Positions 38,270-49,132 of a stretch of DNA of 64,000 nucleotides are shown here, in pieces. Numbering within the stretch: position 1 is the stretch's first letter; the number at the start of each line of letters is the position of its first letter. The position numbers and the translations under genes were made by a program. Below the pieces are notes generated by a model. The model worked only from the letters and a program-made list of their open reading frames with translations. It searched no databases and was not told the DNA's origin. Source of the DNA: Alphaproteobacteria bacterium. Its GTDB lineage: Bacteria > Pseudomonadota > Alphaproteobacteria > Micavibrionales > Micavibrionaceae. The DNA is taken from assembly GCA_018399685.1 (NCBI GenBank), contig JAGYOK010000004.1, forward strand, positions 1-64,000, in the 5' to 3' direction.

Positions 38270-38881
38270 ATGCCCATGATTCTTATCATTGATAACTATG
38301 ATTCGTTCGTCTACACGCTTGCACGTTACGCCAAAAAAGCGACAAAAGATCAAGTCCGTGTCTTCCGCAATGACAAAATCAAACTCGAAGAAATTGAAGA
38401 GCTTAGCCCGGATATTCGCGCCATTATTCTCTCGCCCGGCCCCCGCACTCCAAAAGATGCGGGTATCTGCATAGATGTTGTGAAATCCTTTGGTGAGCAA
38501 ATCCCTGTTCTTGGTGTATGCCTCGGCCACCAAGCCATCGGAGAGGCTTACGGAGGCAAAACAATTCTTGCCCCAAGTCCCGTACACGGCAAAGCAAGTA
38601 TAATTGCTCATGATGCCAGCGCGCCTCTTTTTTACAATATACCGGCAGGGTTCGAAGGCGGGCGCTATCATTCTCTTGTCACAGATATAAGCGAATGCGA
38701 TGACCTAGAAATAAATGCTGTGCTTCAGGAAGACAAGAATATTATTATGGCCATGAGACATAAAAGCCACCCTGTCTTCGGGCTGCAATTTCATCCTGAG
38801 TCTGTTTTGACTCCCCAAGGCTACCGCATACTGAATAACTTTCTTATCTATGCACATGAGTGGCGCCTCGCCAAAAAGTAA
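38270..38881 (+). CDS. pabA: Aminodeoxychorismate/anthranilate synthase glutamine amidotransferase component II
   Basis: A 203-residue class I glutamine amidotransferase supplying ammonia to PabB. The start is IDNYDSFVYTLARY, typical of PabA/TrpG. The nucleophile Cys is in GVCLGHQAIGEA (near residue 84), and the catalytic His and Glu are in QFHPESVLT. It directly follows pabB in one operon, so a folate role is more likely than a tryptophan role, although such subunits can be shared. Confidence 0.92.
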   Translation: MPMILIIDNYDSFVYTLARYAKKATKDQVRVFRNDKIKLEEIEELSPDIRAIILSPGPRTPKDAGICIDVVKSFGEQIPVLGVCLGHQAIGEAYGGKTILAPSPVHGKASIIAHDASAPLFYNIPAGFEGGRYHSLVTDISECDDLEINAVLQEDKNIIMAMRHKSHPVFGLQFHPESVLTPQGYRILNNFLIYAHEWRLAKK

Positions 38882-38939
38882 AACAAGCTTGCTTTCGTTT
38901 TTCCTTTTTAAAACCCTGAAAATGTGACACATAAGATGT

Positions 38940-39857
38940 ATGAACAAAATTCAAAATATTGCTGTATACCTAGGCTCCTCAGGCCGCTGTCGTCCTGTTT
39001 TCAAGCAAACAGCCAAAGAACTCGGCCAGCTAATCGCACAAAAAAACAAAACGCTTGTCTATGGCGGTATGGATGCTGGCCTTATGGGTATTGTCGCTAA
39101 TAATGCTCTGAGCGGTGGAGCTAAAGTCATAGGTTTCATTCCAATAAACCTCAAAGACAGCCAAAGAGCGCACGCAAACCTTACACGCACTGTTTTTGTA
39201 AACTCTCTATGGGAGCGAAAACTGGAGATGTTTCGCCACATGGATGCGGCCATCATTTTAGCAGGCGGTTATGGAACAGCAGACGAGCTGTTCGAAGTCC
39301 TATATTGGGCGCATCTGGGCAGGCATACCAAACCTATGGTGCTCATAAAAACCGATGGCTATTACGAACACATGATTGCTTTTATGAATACGTTGCCAGA
39401 CCTCCCACGCAAACACCTGATTATCGTAGATACACTTAAAGAAGCCTTCGACGCCCTCGATAAATTGGAAGCGCCGCCAATCGATAACACGCTAAACACG
39501 TACCCGAACTTCGAAGAAATAATTTTGCAAAAAACAGATGAACCGTTTATCATAACCGAAGCGAGCGTAAAGGATACTTACATTCTTACAACTGCATTAG
39601 GGCTAAAACAGCTTCAAAAGCACGAACGCTCCATAGGTATATTAAACACAAACGGTCAGTATGATCTGTTTTTGAAATGGGTTGAACATGCTCAAAAAGA
39701 GACGTTTCTAACCAAATATTGTTGCCAGTTATACAGCGTCGGGTCAACAATGGAAGAACTTGTTGAAAGCTTGAAGCATCAGCCAAAGATAAAAATAGAT
39801 CTGGCAAATGACAAATGGGGTATAAATGAGAAACAAGATTTTTGCAATGTGGAGTAA
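38940..39857 (+). CDS. LOG-family (TIGR00730-type) nucleotide phosphoribohydrolase-like protein with C-terminal extension
   Basis: A 305-residue protein. Residues 1-180 are a LOG Rossmann-like domain: LVYGGMDAGLMGIVAN near 40, the RK pair in WERKLEMFRH, then AGGYGTADELFE near 108-119, the GGxGTxxE substrate motif. Members cleave cytokinin or other nucleoside 5'-monophosphates to base and ribose phosphate. The extra residues, about 205-280, look like a second copy of the LOG C-terminal segment (RSIGILNTNGQYDLFLKWVE against KPMVLIKTDGYYEHMIAFM). Internal duplication is therefore likely. Confidence 0.85.
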   Translation: MNKIQNIAVYLGSSGRCRPVFKQTAKELGQLIAQKNKTLVYGGMDAGLMGIVANNALSGGAKVIGFIPINLKDSQRAHANLTRTVFVNSLWERKLEMFRHMDAAIILAGGYGTADELFEVLYWAHLGRHTKPMVLIKTDGYYEHMIAFMNTLPDLPRKHLIIVDTLKEAFDALDKLEAPPIDNTLNTYPNFEEIILQKTDEPFIITEASVKDTYILTTALGLKQLQKHERSIGILNTNGQYDLFLKWVEHAQKETFLTKYCCQLYSVGSTMEELVESLKHQPKIKIDLANDKWGINEKQDFCNVE

Positions 39858-39860
39858 ATA

Positions 39861-40433
39861 ATGATGCTTTTTCCGGGAATGATAGCGGGTTTAAATGATA
39901 TTTCTGAAAAAATAATCGGTATCACAAAAAACCAGATAATCAGGGACACTCTGCGTCAGGCTTTTGACAACATAGAGTTTAACGAACCACAGATTGCGGC
40001 TATTAAAGAAGCCTTCACGCCAAGCCTATTATCATATTTACCGGAAGAAATCACCGAGTGTCTAACCGCTACCTTTATAGATAGCCCTGCACAAACTCTT
40101 GGTATGATAAAAAGTGCTATAGCAGTCGGCGCAGAAGATATTGCTCTTACAAATCTATACGACGGGCAACTATGCCTGAGAGATATTGTTTATAACTACC
40201 CTTTGCTTCTTGGCGATGACATGCCTGAAATTATTGAATCAACGATCGAGACATACGAAACAATTATTTCCGATGCGGGAAATCTCTATGACAGGATAAA
40301 CGCAGTTCAAAGAAACCCCGCGAAACCAAACAAAGATAGAAATTATTATGATGGCAGAGATCATCTAAAGCCCTTGCCGGAAGATTTTCTTTCACTAACA
40401 CCGGCGGCTCCCGATGCCGCTCCTGAGCCATAA
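39861..40433 (+). CDS. Hypothetical helical protein after the LOG gene
   Basis: A 190-residue protein of unknown function, four bases downstream of the LOG-family gene and so in the same operon. Mostly helical and acidic with no signal peptide; the last 40 residues are Pro-rich and look disordered. Motif-like stretches are QAFDNIEFNEPQIAAIKEAF and LPEEITECLTATF. Co-transcription with a LOG nucleosidase is the only clue. Confidence 0.65.
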   Translation: MMLFPGMIAGLNDISEKIIGITKNQIIRDTLRQAFDNIEFNEPQIAAIKEAFTPSLLSYLPEEITECLTATFIDSPAQTLGMIKSAIAVGAEDIALTNLYDGQLCLRDIVYNYPLLLGDDMPEIIESTIETYETIISDAGNLYDRINAVQRNPAKPNKDRNYYDGRDHLKPLPEDFLSLTPAAPDAAPEP

Positions 40434-40435
40434 TA

Positions 40436-40464
40436 AAAGCCGCAATCAAATCATGCGGCTTTAT
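40436..40464. terminator. Bidirectional terminator between the 39861 gene and atpC
   Basis: Perfect nine-base stem AAAGCCGCA / TGCGGCTTT. It lies just after the plus-strand stop and 24 bases past the atpC stop on the other strand. Confidence 0.8.
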
Positions 40465-40487
40465 AACTTCTCTCTTTTAAAAATAAT

Positions 40488-40904
40488 CTAATAACCGGTA
40501 ATAGCGAATAGCTTGCTCTTGGTCATATTAATCTCTTCACGAATACGTTGTTTATCCGCCATCTCTTCGGCCAGTTTAAGATCTTCCTGCAAATCAGAAA
40601 GTCTTTGCTCAAGACTGGCTTGATCCAGATCGCTAACAGCAATGGCTTCTTCTGCCAAAACCGTGCAACTCGTACCTGTTACATCCGCAAAGCCACCAGA
40701 GATGAATATTTTCTTCACATCATCATCGCCCTTGGTTTTATGAAGCCGCACAACGCCAACACCCAAAGATACAAGCATAGAGCTATGCCCCGGCAAAACA
40801 CCGAACATCCCCTTATCTCCGGGAATTTCAGCCAGATAAACTGTCTCAGATACCAGCTTTTTTTCCGGTGAAATAAGTTCAAATTGAATCTCTGTTCCGA
40901 TCAT
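40488..40904 (-). CDS. atpC: ATP synthase F1 epsilon subunit
   Basis: A 138-residue subunit of the F1 central stalk. The N-terminal beta sandwich shows FELISPEKKLVSE, GDKGMFGVLPGHSSMLVSL and FISGGFADV. The C-terminal helical hairpin is complete, so the regulatory form is plausible. It is the last gene of the F1 operon. Confidence 0.95.
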   Translation of the reverse strand: MIGTEIQFELISPEKKLVSETVYLAEIPGDKGMFGVLPGHSSMLVSLGVGVVRLHKTKGDDDVKKIFISGGFADVTGTSCTVLAEEAIAVSDLDQASLEQRLSDLQEDLKLAEEMADKQRIREEINMTKSKLFAITGY

Positions 40905-40938
40905 GACGTATTTATCCTGTCATTAGATATTTTACCGA

Positions 40939-40962
40939 CGCGGGCGAATAATTTCGCCCACG
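40939..40962 (-). promoter_or_regulatory. Intercistronic hairpin between atpD and atpC
   Basis: Stem GGGCGAA / TTCGCCC with a four-base loop (plus two outer pairs) in the 74-base spacer. There is no T run after it on the minus strand, so it is more likely an mRNA-stability or attenuation element setting epsilon level than a terminator. Confidence 0.4.
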
Positions 40963-40978
40963 CAAATAACGCTCGTTA

Positions 40979-42442
<1,464 letters not shown>

Positions 42443-42475
42443 TTACTTCATATCCATTTTTAACAAGTGCCAGCC

Positions 42476-43399
42476 TTACAAAGCCTCGGCACCTGAAATA
42501 ATCTCAATCAATTCTTTAGTGATATAAGCCTGACGAGCGCGGTTATATTGAAGTGTCAGATTATTAATCATATCACCGGCATTCCGCGTAGCATTATCCA
42601 TAGCCGTCATACGTGCTGCCTGCTCACCCGCGGCGCTATCCAGCAGTCCGCTAAAAATCTGTACGCCCACGTTACGAGGAAGCAACGCATTGAGTATTTC
42701 ATCTTCTGATGGCTCATAGCTATAAGGATAAAAATATCCTGTTTCTTCCTCAAACCGGGTGCTCTCCTGAGAAGCACCTTCCGCTTCGCTGGTCTTTTCA
42801 AGCTCAAAAGGAATAAGCTGCATCACGGACGGGCGCTGAACCAGAACCGACATAAACTTATTATACACCATCGAGCACACATCAAATTCACCATCATCAA
42901 ACATGGAAAGAACCATCTTTGCAACTTTATTAGATTTTGCATATTCAACTCTGTCACGACCCAGAACATCATCAAAATAATGAACAATCTTTTCTTCATG
43001 CTTGCGTGACAGCGCAGTAAACCCCTTACGCCCTATACAAATCAAAGAGACCTCTTTACCTTTGGATTCAAGATCAGCAATTTGTGTTAGAGTTTCTTTG
43101 ATAATGTAGGCGTTAAATCCAGCGCACAAACCACGATCCGCCGTAACAACGACCAGTAAATGCTTCTCATCTTTACCTGTACCGACCAAAAGCTTCGGGG
43201 CATTATCCGAGTTTTCATTATAATTGCCCGATACGCGTGCCAGCATCCCTGCCATCGCATGCGCATAAGGCTGCGCGGCCTGCGCTTGCTCCTGTGTTCT
43301 GCGCAACTTACTCGCAGCGACCATCTTCATCGCAGACGTGATTTTTCTGGTTGATTTAACGGACTTTATCCGGTCACGATAATCTCTTAAACTCGGCAT
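42476..43399 (-). CDS. atpG: ATP synthase F1 gamma subunit
   Basis: A 307-residue central rotor subunit. The N-terminal helix SLRDYRDRIKSVKSTRKIT and the C-terminal helix MDNATRNAGDMINNLTLQYN are typical. ADRGLCAGFNAYI marks the middle domain. It lies between atpA and atpD with about 50 bases on each side. Confidence 0.97.
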   Translation of the reverse strand: MPSLRDYRDRIKSVKSTRKITSAMKMVAASKLRRTQEQAQAAQPYAHAMAGMLARVSGNYNENSDNAPKLLVGTGKDEKHLLVVVTADRGLCAGFNAYIIKETLTQIADLESKGKEVSLICIGRKGFTALSRKHEEKIVHYFDDVLGRDRVEYAKSNKVAKMVLSMFDDGEFDVCSMVYNKFMSVLVQRPSVMQLIPFELEKTSEAEGASQESTRFEEETGYFYPYSYEPSEDEILNALLPRNVGVQIFSGLLDSAAGEQAARMTAMDNATRNAGDMINNLTLQYNRARQAYITKELIEIISGAEAL

Positions 43400-43449
43400 A
43401 AATAACGTCTTTCCTTAACCGTTTGCACCAAATCCAAACCTCATCAGGC

Positions 43450-45003
43450 CTAAGCCGCCTCCTCTTGATGCGCGCTAACATAACCTTTTGTGAATTCCTC
43501 CACGAACTCTCTCAAAGAAGCCTCAAGCTTCTCATCAAGTTTCTTCTGTTCGCGAATTTTGGCCAAAATTTTAGAACCTGTCGCACGGAAATTTTCAAGC
43601 AGGTGACGTTCGTAATCCTCGACATCATCCAAAGCCACCTTATCAAGATAACCCTTTGTACCGGCATATAGCACAACAACCTGCTCTTCCACCGGAAGCG
43701 GATGATATTGCGGCTGAACCAGCAAACGGGTCAATCGGGAACCACGAGCGAGCAAGCGCTGTGTAGCCGGATCAAGATCGGATGCAAACTGTGCAAACGC
43801 TTCCATTTCGCGGTACTGCGCAAGCTCAAGCTTAATAGAACCAGCAACCTGCTTCATAGCTTTAATCTGCGCGGCAGAACCAACACGAGACACAGACGCC
43901 CCGACATCAATCGCCGGACGAATTCCTTTAAAGAACAAACCGGCCTCAAGGAAGATCTGACCATCTGTAATAGAAATCACGTTTGTCGGAATAAAAGCAG
44001 AGATATCACCTCCCTGTGTTTCAATAATGGGCAAAGAGGTCATAGAACCAGAGCCGTACTCATCAGACATTTTTGCAGCGCGCTCCAGCAAACGGGAGTG
44101 AATATAGAACACATCACCAGGATACGCTTCACGTCCGGGAGGACGACGAAGCAGCAAAGACATTTGACGATATGACACAGCCTGCTTTGACAAGTCATCA
44201 TAAATCGTTAATGAGTGCATACCGTTATCACGGAAATATTCACCCATCGCCGCGCCACAATAAGGAGCCAGATACTGCAACGGAGCAGGATCAGAAGCTG
44301 TCGCAGCAACGATAATGGAGTATTCCATAGCGCCTTGCTCTTCCAGTTCTTTCACAAGCTGGGCAACCGTAGAACGCTTTTGTCCGATTGAGATGTAAAC
44401 ACAATATAGGCGATCTGCTTCATCATCAGACTTGTTAAATGTTTTTTGATTAATAATTGTATCAACAGCAACCGCAGTCTTACCCGTCTGACGGTCACCA
44501 ATAATCAGCTCACGCTGGCCACGGCCAATAGGCACAAGCGCGTCAATCGCTTTAAGACCTGTTTGCATCGGCTCATAAACAGAGCGACGCGGAATAATCC
44601 CCGGAGCCTTTACTTCGATACGGCTTGTAGCTTTTGCCTTAATCGGGCCTTTGCCATCAATCGGATTACCAAGCGAATCAACAACGCGCCCCAGCAATTC
44701 CTTGCCTATCGGAACCTCAACAATTTTACCTGTACGGCGAACGATATCGCCCTCAGCAACCGAGCGGTCATTGCCGAAGACAACAACCCCGACATTATCA
44801 GCTTCGAGGTTAAGAGCCATACCCTTAACACCGCTGGCAAACTCTACCATCTCTCCGGCCTGAACCTTATCCAGACCATAAACACGCGCCACACCATCAC
44901 CGATGGAAAGCACCTGACCAACTTCAGCCACATCCGCAGATGCACCGAACTCGGCAATTTGTTTTTTTAATATTTCCGAGATTTCTGCTGCACGAATTTC
45001 CAT
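43450..45003 (-). CDS. atpA: ATP synthase F1 alpha subunit
   Basis: A 517-residue non-catalytic nucleotide-binding subunit. P-loop [15 protein letters not shown] and the arginine-finger region [18 protein letters not shown] are present. Its ATG overlaps the stop of atpH (TAATG), a tight translational coupling. Confidence 0.99.
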   Translation of the reverse strand: MEIRAAEISEILKKQIAEFGASADVAEVGQVLSIGDGVARVYGLDKVQAGEMVEFASGVKGMALNLEADNVGVVVFGNDRSVAEGDIVRRTGKIVEVPIGKELLGRVVDSLGNPIDGKGPIKAKATSRIEVKAPGIIPRRSVYEPMQTGLKAIDALVPIGRGQRELIIGDRQTGKTAVAVDTIINQKTFNKSDDEADRLYCVYISIGQKRSTVAQLVKELEEQGAMEYSIIVAATASDPAPLQYLAPYCGAAMGEYFRDNGMHSLTIYDDLSKQAVSYRQMSLLLRRPPGREAYPGDVFYIHSRLLERAAKMSDEYGSGSMTSLPIIETQGGDISAFIPTNVISITDGQIFLEAGLFFKGIRPAIDVGASVSRVGSAAQIKAMKQVAGSIKLELAQYREMEAFAQFASDLDPATQRLLARGSRLTRLLVQPQYHPLPVEEQVVVLYAGTKGYLDKVALDDVEDYERHLLENFRATGSKILAKIREQKKLDEKLEASLREFVEEFTKGYVSAHQEEAA

Positions 45004-45602
45004 TATCCGACCTCTTTTAAGTTAGAAACTAAACTTTCTTGATTTGCACTTGATTTAAGCGCCATGCCAAGACGCTCTATTTTACGGCGAACCGAATCAT
45101 CAACCATGTATGACCCGATCGTAATAACCATTCCACCCAATATCTCGGGGGACACTTTTTCTTCCAACCTTACAGTTGAACCAAGCGCTTTTTCTATTTT
45201 GCTCTTAACAGCCGCGACCTGATCTTTATTCATCGCTTCGGCTGTTTGCACACTGACATCCACGAGGCCAGAGCGCTTTGCAACGATTTTTTCATAAGCC
45301 TTGATAATTCCCGGCAACGCATTAATACGACGATTTTGAGCCAGAACACCCAGAAAATTCTTTGTAAGATCCTGCACCTTTACCATCTTGGCCAGATCTT
45401 CCATAACACGCGCGTGCTCACGCGCACTTACAATAGGTGAAGAAATCGCCTCACTCAGATCTTTGGATTTATCAAGCGCGGCTTGCAAGTTGTCCAGATC
45501 GCTTTGGACTTTATCAACGATCTTCTTTTGCTCAGCCAGATCAACAAGCGCCCCAGCATAGCGGGTATAAATTAATGAGGAAGTCAGATTTGACGATGAC
45601 AC
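45003..45602 (-). CDS. atpH: ATP synthase F1 delta subunit
   Basis: A 199-residue peripheral-stalk connector. The start is GTG at 45602 with AAGGGA about ten bases upstream. [14 protein letters not shown] at the start and [24 protein letters not shown] near the end are family patterns. First gene of the F1 operon; F0 genes are not beside it, as usual in alphaproteobacteria. Confidence 0.96.
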   Translation of the reverse strand: MSSSNLTSSLIYTRYAGALVDLAEQKKIVDKVQSDLDNLQAALDKSKDLSEAISSPIVSAREHARVMEDLAKMVKVQDLTKNFLGVLAQNRRINALPGIIKAYEKIVAKRSGLVDVSVQTAEAMNKDQVAAVKSKIEKALGSTVRLEEKVSPEILGGMVITIGSYMVDDSVRRKIERLGMALKSSANQESLVSNLKEVG

Positions 45603-45834
45603 GTTCTGTAATTCCCTTACCTTTATATATTTACGTTTATATACGCCTTACGCATACGCTTCAAATTAACTTTAAGAATACAAAATATTTACAATTAATT
45701 TTAGCGTTGGCGAGAATTAGCACACCAGACCACCGCTGACAAGTAGCTAAGCCACCCTTTTACCAATAATTTTCAAATTATTTCTGTTTACCTTTTCATA
45801 CACTTGATAACACCGTTTCGGAAAAAGCGCTGTT

Positions 45835-46680
45835 TTACTGTATAACAAAAAAAGATAGCGCATTCGGGTCAACAGCGGCCAACACACCAAGAGGGAAACG
45901 CTCTGGATAAATAACCATCGCCAAAGCTCTTAAAATAACAAGATGTACGACATATATCTCGAGCGTCCAGCGCCCCATAAACTGAAACATTTTTATAAAG
46001 GATCCTGCCATATATTTTCTGGCATCCGTAAAAACCAGCGGCTTAAAGCGCCACAAAACAAACCCTAGCAACACATACCCCAATGTGAGAACCCAAGTCT
46101 GCGCCCCCGTCATAAAAGGCATTTGCACTCCGACAATTATATAAGTCACAAAAAAGGATGCTACTACGTACATTATTATGTGCTTATGCTCGATCCGCTC
46201 CAAAACAGAATCCCTGCGCCGGGCAATAAAACCAACCAGCATAATCAGCACAGCCAGCGTCCCGTACTCAAAAAATACTGCACTGGGAAAGCTCAGCAAC
46301 AGCATAATAAAGAACATCCCGCGGAGCGCCTGAGGAGATGATAATGCCCCTCTGGCTATATAATCTCTACCTTTGCGCATTATGGCCAATGTAAAAAGAA
46401 TATTCAGGGGCAATATATAAGGCCCGGCGATAAAGCTGGACACTGCAACAACTCCACCGCCTATCCAGAATATTTTGGGAACCTCGCTCCCTCGCGCATA
46501 ACCAATCAGAAAAAACCATATTGGCAAACACAAACGTCCTAATGTACGAAACCACATTTCTTCAGGAAAAAAGAAAAACCCAACGTGATCGCAAATCATC
46601 AAAATGACTGCTAATGATTTTAAAAGATCATAGGATGTTAACTCTTTGGGTAATGTTTTTCTAACGGCGGATGTAGGCAT
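45835..46680 (-). CDS. TraX-family membrane protein 1
   Basis: A 281-residue polytopic protein of the TraX family, relatives of membrane acyltransferases; TraX of F plasmid acetylates pilin. The start LTSYDLLKSLAVILMICDHVGFFFFPEE, followed by RTLGRLCLPIWFFLIGYARG, is diagnostic, with a conserved Asp-His in the first helix. About eight hydrophobic segments. A paralogue lies at 48300. No conjugation genes are nearby, so an envelope-modifying role is more likely than pilin acetylation. Confidence 0.85.
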   Translation of the reverse strand: MPTSAVRKTLPKELTSYDLLKSLAVILMICDHVGFFFFPEEMWFRTLGRLCLPIWFFLIGYARGSEVPKIFWIGGGVVAVSSFIAGPYILPLNILFTLAIMRKGRDYIARGALSSPQALRGMFFIMLLLSFPSAVFFEYGTLAVLIMLVGFIARRRDSVLERIEHKHIIMYVVASFFVTYIIVGVQMPFMTGAQTWVLTLGYVLLGFVLWRFKPLVFTDARKYMAGSFIKMFQFMGRWTLEIYVVHLVILRALAMVIYPERFPLGVLAAVDPNALSFFVIQ

Positions 46681-46821
46681 GATTCCCTATAACTTGTGTT
46701 GCTTATTTCATCGATCTTTTGTGCAGTATTTATATCATCAACTCAAGCCGGCTAGGGCTTTTAATTGCATAAAAGACGTGTATTATACCCTTCTTAACTC
46801 TCAAAGCAGGATAAAAGCTGT

Positions 46822-48285
46822 ATGAACATAAAAACATTAAAACAAACATTTCTACTTTTCTTTATTATTATTATCGAAGGATATGTTGTTTTATCAACCG
46901 AATTACTGGCAATTCGTCAAACCATCCCCTATGTCGGCAGCGGAACAGACACGGTCGCCGTTATTATCGCAGCCATACTCATGCCATTGGCCTTCGGATA
47001 CCAAACCGGCGGACGATTCAAAGCCAGAAAGTTTTTTGGATATCACATAAGCGTACGCAAAAAACTGATCCTCAATATATGCATAGCAGCGACATTTCTT
47101 TTTATCGGCCTGTCTTACCCGTTCATGCACGGCTTTTTCCGGTACATGACGTTTGATCTAAAAATTGATAGCCTCGTCATGCAAACAGCTCTTTTCTGCT
47201 GTGCTTTTCTAGTCGTACCGACATACTTACTAGGGCAAACAGTTCCGCTTATCAGTAACTTTTTCACAAAAGAGAATCTGCCCAAAATAACCGGGCACAT
47301 ATTATTCTTTTCAACTTTAGGCTCTTTTTTAGGCGCTACGCTCTCAACGCTCGTATTCATGGCTACGATTGGCGTACATCATACACTGACCTTAAACTTT
47401 GTTTTAATGGCCACACTGGTTATCCTGATAAACAAGAAAATTAATGGCCTTCCTGTTTTTTACATAACTATTATAGCTTTTTTAGCCATGATGTTTAACT
47501 CCGATGGACTTATGAAAGCGCTCTACCCGAATTTCCGCGTTAACAATAAACACAATCTTATTCAGGCCGGACCATCCTTAAATGACGATAGCACAGGACG
47601 CTCTATGAGGATTAATCGCAATGCATCCTCATACTATGATGATGACGGCACCAAACACCCTTATATAAATATGAGTGAAGACATTGTAATCAAACCAATT
47701 CTGGACGCAAACCCACCTAAAGATATATTAGTAATCGGCGCCGGAGGCTTTACCTTTGGCCACAACGACACCAACAATAATTATACATATGTTGATATTG
47801 ATAAAGACCTGAAGCCCATCGCAGAGCGCCATCTCCTTAAAGAACCCATCGGAGATAATAAACGTTTTGTTGTCAAGCCTGCCCGCGCATTTCTTCATAC
47901 AGAGGAGGATAAATTTGATGTAATTTATCTCGACGCCTATTTAGGCAGAGCCAGCGTACCGGATCATCTGGTGACGCAGGATTTCTTTATACAGGTTAAA
48001 GAGCATCTAAAAGACGGGGGCGTACTCCTTACAAACTTCATTGTTACTCCAAATTTTTCCGGTCGCTTTTCCCGATCCCTAGACGACACATTACGCTCGG
48101 TATTTCCTTATGTATCGCGTATTGCCATGCCGCCTGAACACGTCAAAGATCCCTATAACCTCTGGAGTGAACAGCAAAATGCACTTATTAATATAACCTA
48201 TATCTACAAACACAGTAATTACGGTGATCCCAATATATATACCGATAACAAAAACACGGTTATCTATGAAAAGCCTAAATATTGA
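46822..48285 (+). CDS. Membrane-fused spermidine synthase-like protein
   Basis: A 487-residue protein with seven or so N-terminal transmembrane segments (residues 1-235) and a C-terminal soluble domain of the spermidine synthase/SAM-dependent Rossmann type. That domain contains DILVIGAGGFTFGH, YTYVDIDKDLKPIAERH and KFDVIYLDAYLGRASVPDHL. The aminopropyltransferase active-site Asp is plausible in LDAYLG. Such fusions are common but rarely characterised. It is flanked on both sides by TraX-family genes on the other strand. Confidence 0.8.
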   Translation: MNIKTLKQTFLLFFIIIIEGYVVLSTELLAIRQTIPYVGSGTDTVAVIIAAILMPLAFGYQTGGRFKARKFFGYHISVRKKLILNICIAATFLFIGLSYPFMHGFFRYMTFDLKIDSLVMQTALFCCAFLVVPTYLLGQTVPLISNFFTKENLPKITGHILFFSTLGSFLGATLSTLVFMATIGVHHTLTLNFVLMATLVILINKKINGLPVFYITIIAFLAMMFNSDGLMKALYPNFRVNNKHNLIQAGPSLNDDSTGRSMRINRNASSYYDDDGTKHPYINMSEDIVIKPILDANPPKDILVIGAGGFTFGHNDTNNNYTYVDIDKDLKPIAERHLLKEPIGDNKRFVVKPARAFLHTEEDKFDVIYLDAYLGRASVPDHLVTQDFFIQVKEHLKDGGVLLTNFIVTPNFSGRFSRSLDDTLRSVFPYVSRIAMPPEHVKDPYNLWSEQQNALINITYIYKHSNYGDPNIYTDNKNTVIYEKPKY

Positions 48286-48299
48286 TCAAAACTAAATAC

Positions 48300-49121
48300 T
48301 TAAAAAATCATTTCTAAATTCTGAATAGCACCAGAGGAAAACCACCTAACATAAAACCAGTTAAATCCTTCATAGCCCATCGCTGTTGCCAAAAACTTAA
48401 AAAAGATCAAATGAGCGATATAAATTTCCAGAGTGCGCCTACCACATAATTGCGAAAAACATATCACTGCATGCGGTAATTTTTTCGTTAATTCAGGATA
48501 TGTCTTAAAAGAAAATTCCAATAATATCATGCGAACAATAAGCGTTCCAATAAACATAAATACAAATTCCCATACACCAAACCAAAAGACAATTTGTTGA
48601 TATGCAATAAACGTAAAGAAAGAAAAAAGCATATAATTAGACGCCGCCTGCTTTCCAGCATCTTCCTTATACCGGACATAATACCCGTAAATTGCCGTTA
48701 TAAGGGCTTGCGTTCCATACTCGGTTATAAAATAAGAAGGCAAAACAAGGACCATCAGTATAAAAGAAAAAGACCATATATAAATGGAATTATCAAACCC
48801 CTTTCTCATAAACCAATCAATAACCAGCCTTATGCCCATAATTGTGAACAGCGCATTTAGTGGAAACACAGGCATCCCGGTAATCAGGTTTCCTGCAAGC
48901 AGCACTAGAGCACCGCCCCAAAGCCGAACCGGAATATCGCGCCCACGCGCATAACCAACTAAAAAGAACCAAACAGGAAAACCAATGCGCCCAACAGCAC
49001 GCCACCAAAGATCATCCGGATAAAAATAAAATCCTATATGATCTATAACCATAATAATAACAGCGAAAGTCTTGAGCAAATCATAGGACGTAATTTCCGT
49101 TGTAATCTTTTTCGTAATCAT
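48300..49121 (-). CDS. TraX-family membrane protein 2
   Basis: A 273-residue paralogue of the TraX protein at 45835. The N-terminus ITSYDLLKTFAVIIMVIDHIGFYFYPDD, followed by RAVGRIGFPVWFFLVGYARG, closely matches it, including the Asp-His pair. The C-terminal end has GRRTLEIYIAHLIFFK, matching GRWTLEIYVVHLVILR of the paralogue. It lies 11 bases after the priA start region on the same strand. Confidence 0.85.
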   Translation of the reverse strand: MITKKITTEITSYDLLKTFAVIIMVIDHIGFYFYPDDLWWRAVGRIGFPVWFFLVGYARGRDIPVRLWGGALVLLAGNLITGMPVFPLNALFTIMGIRLVIDWFMRKGFDNSIYIWSFSFILMVLVLPSYFITEYGTQALITAIYGYYVRYKEDAGKQAASNYMLFSFFTFIAYQQIVFWFGVWEFVFMFIGTLIVRMILLEFSFKTYPELTKKLPHAVICFSQLCGRRTLEIYIAHLIFFKFLATAMGYEGFNWFYVRWFSSGAIQNLEMIF

Positions 49122-49132
49122 TTTTTATCCCT

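Noticed and set aside
36882..38881. trpE-trpG (anthranilate synthase)
   Set aside because: The PVKGT motif with Lys indicates aminodeoxychorismate synthase rather than TrpE (PIAGT).
43702..44970. Plus-strand frames antisense to atpA
   Set aside because: Shadows of a strongly biased coding sequence with no ribosome site or domain signal.
45835..49121. Conjugation system suggested by two TraX genes
   Set aside because: No other tra, trb or relaxase genes are in the window; chromosomal TraX-family proteins are common without conjugation.
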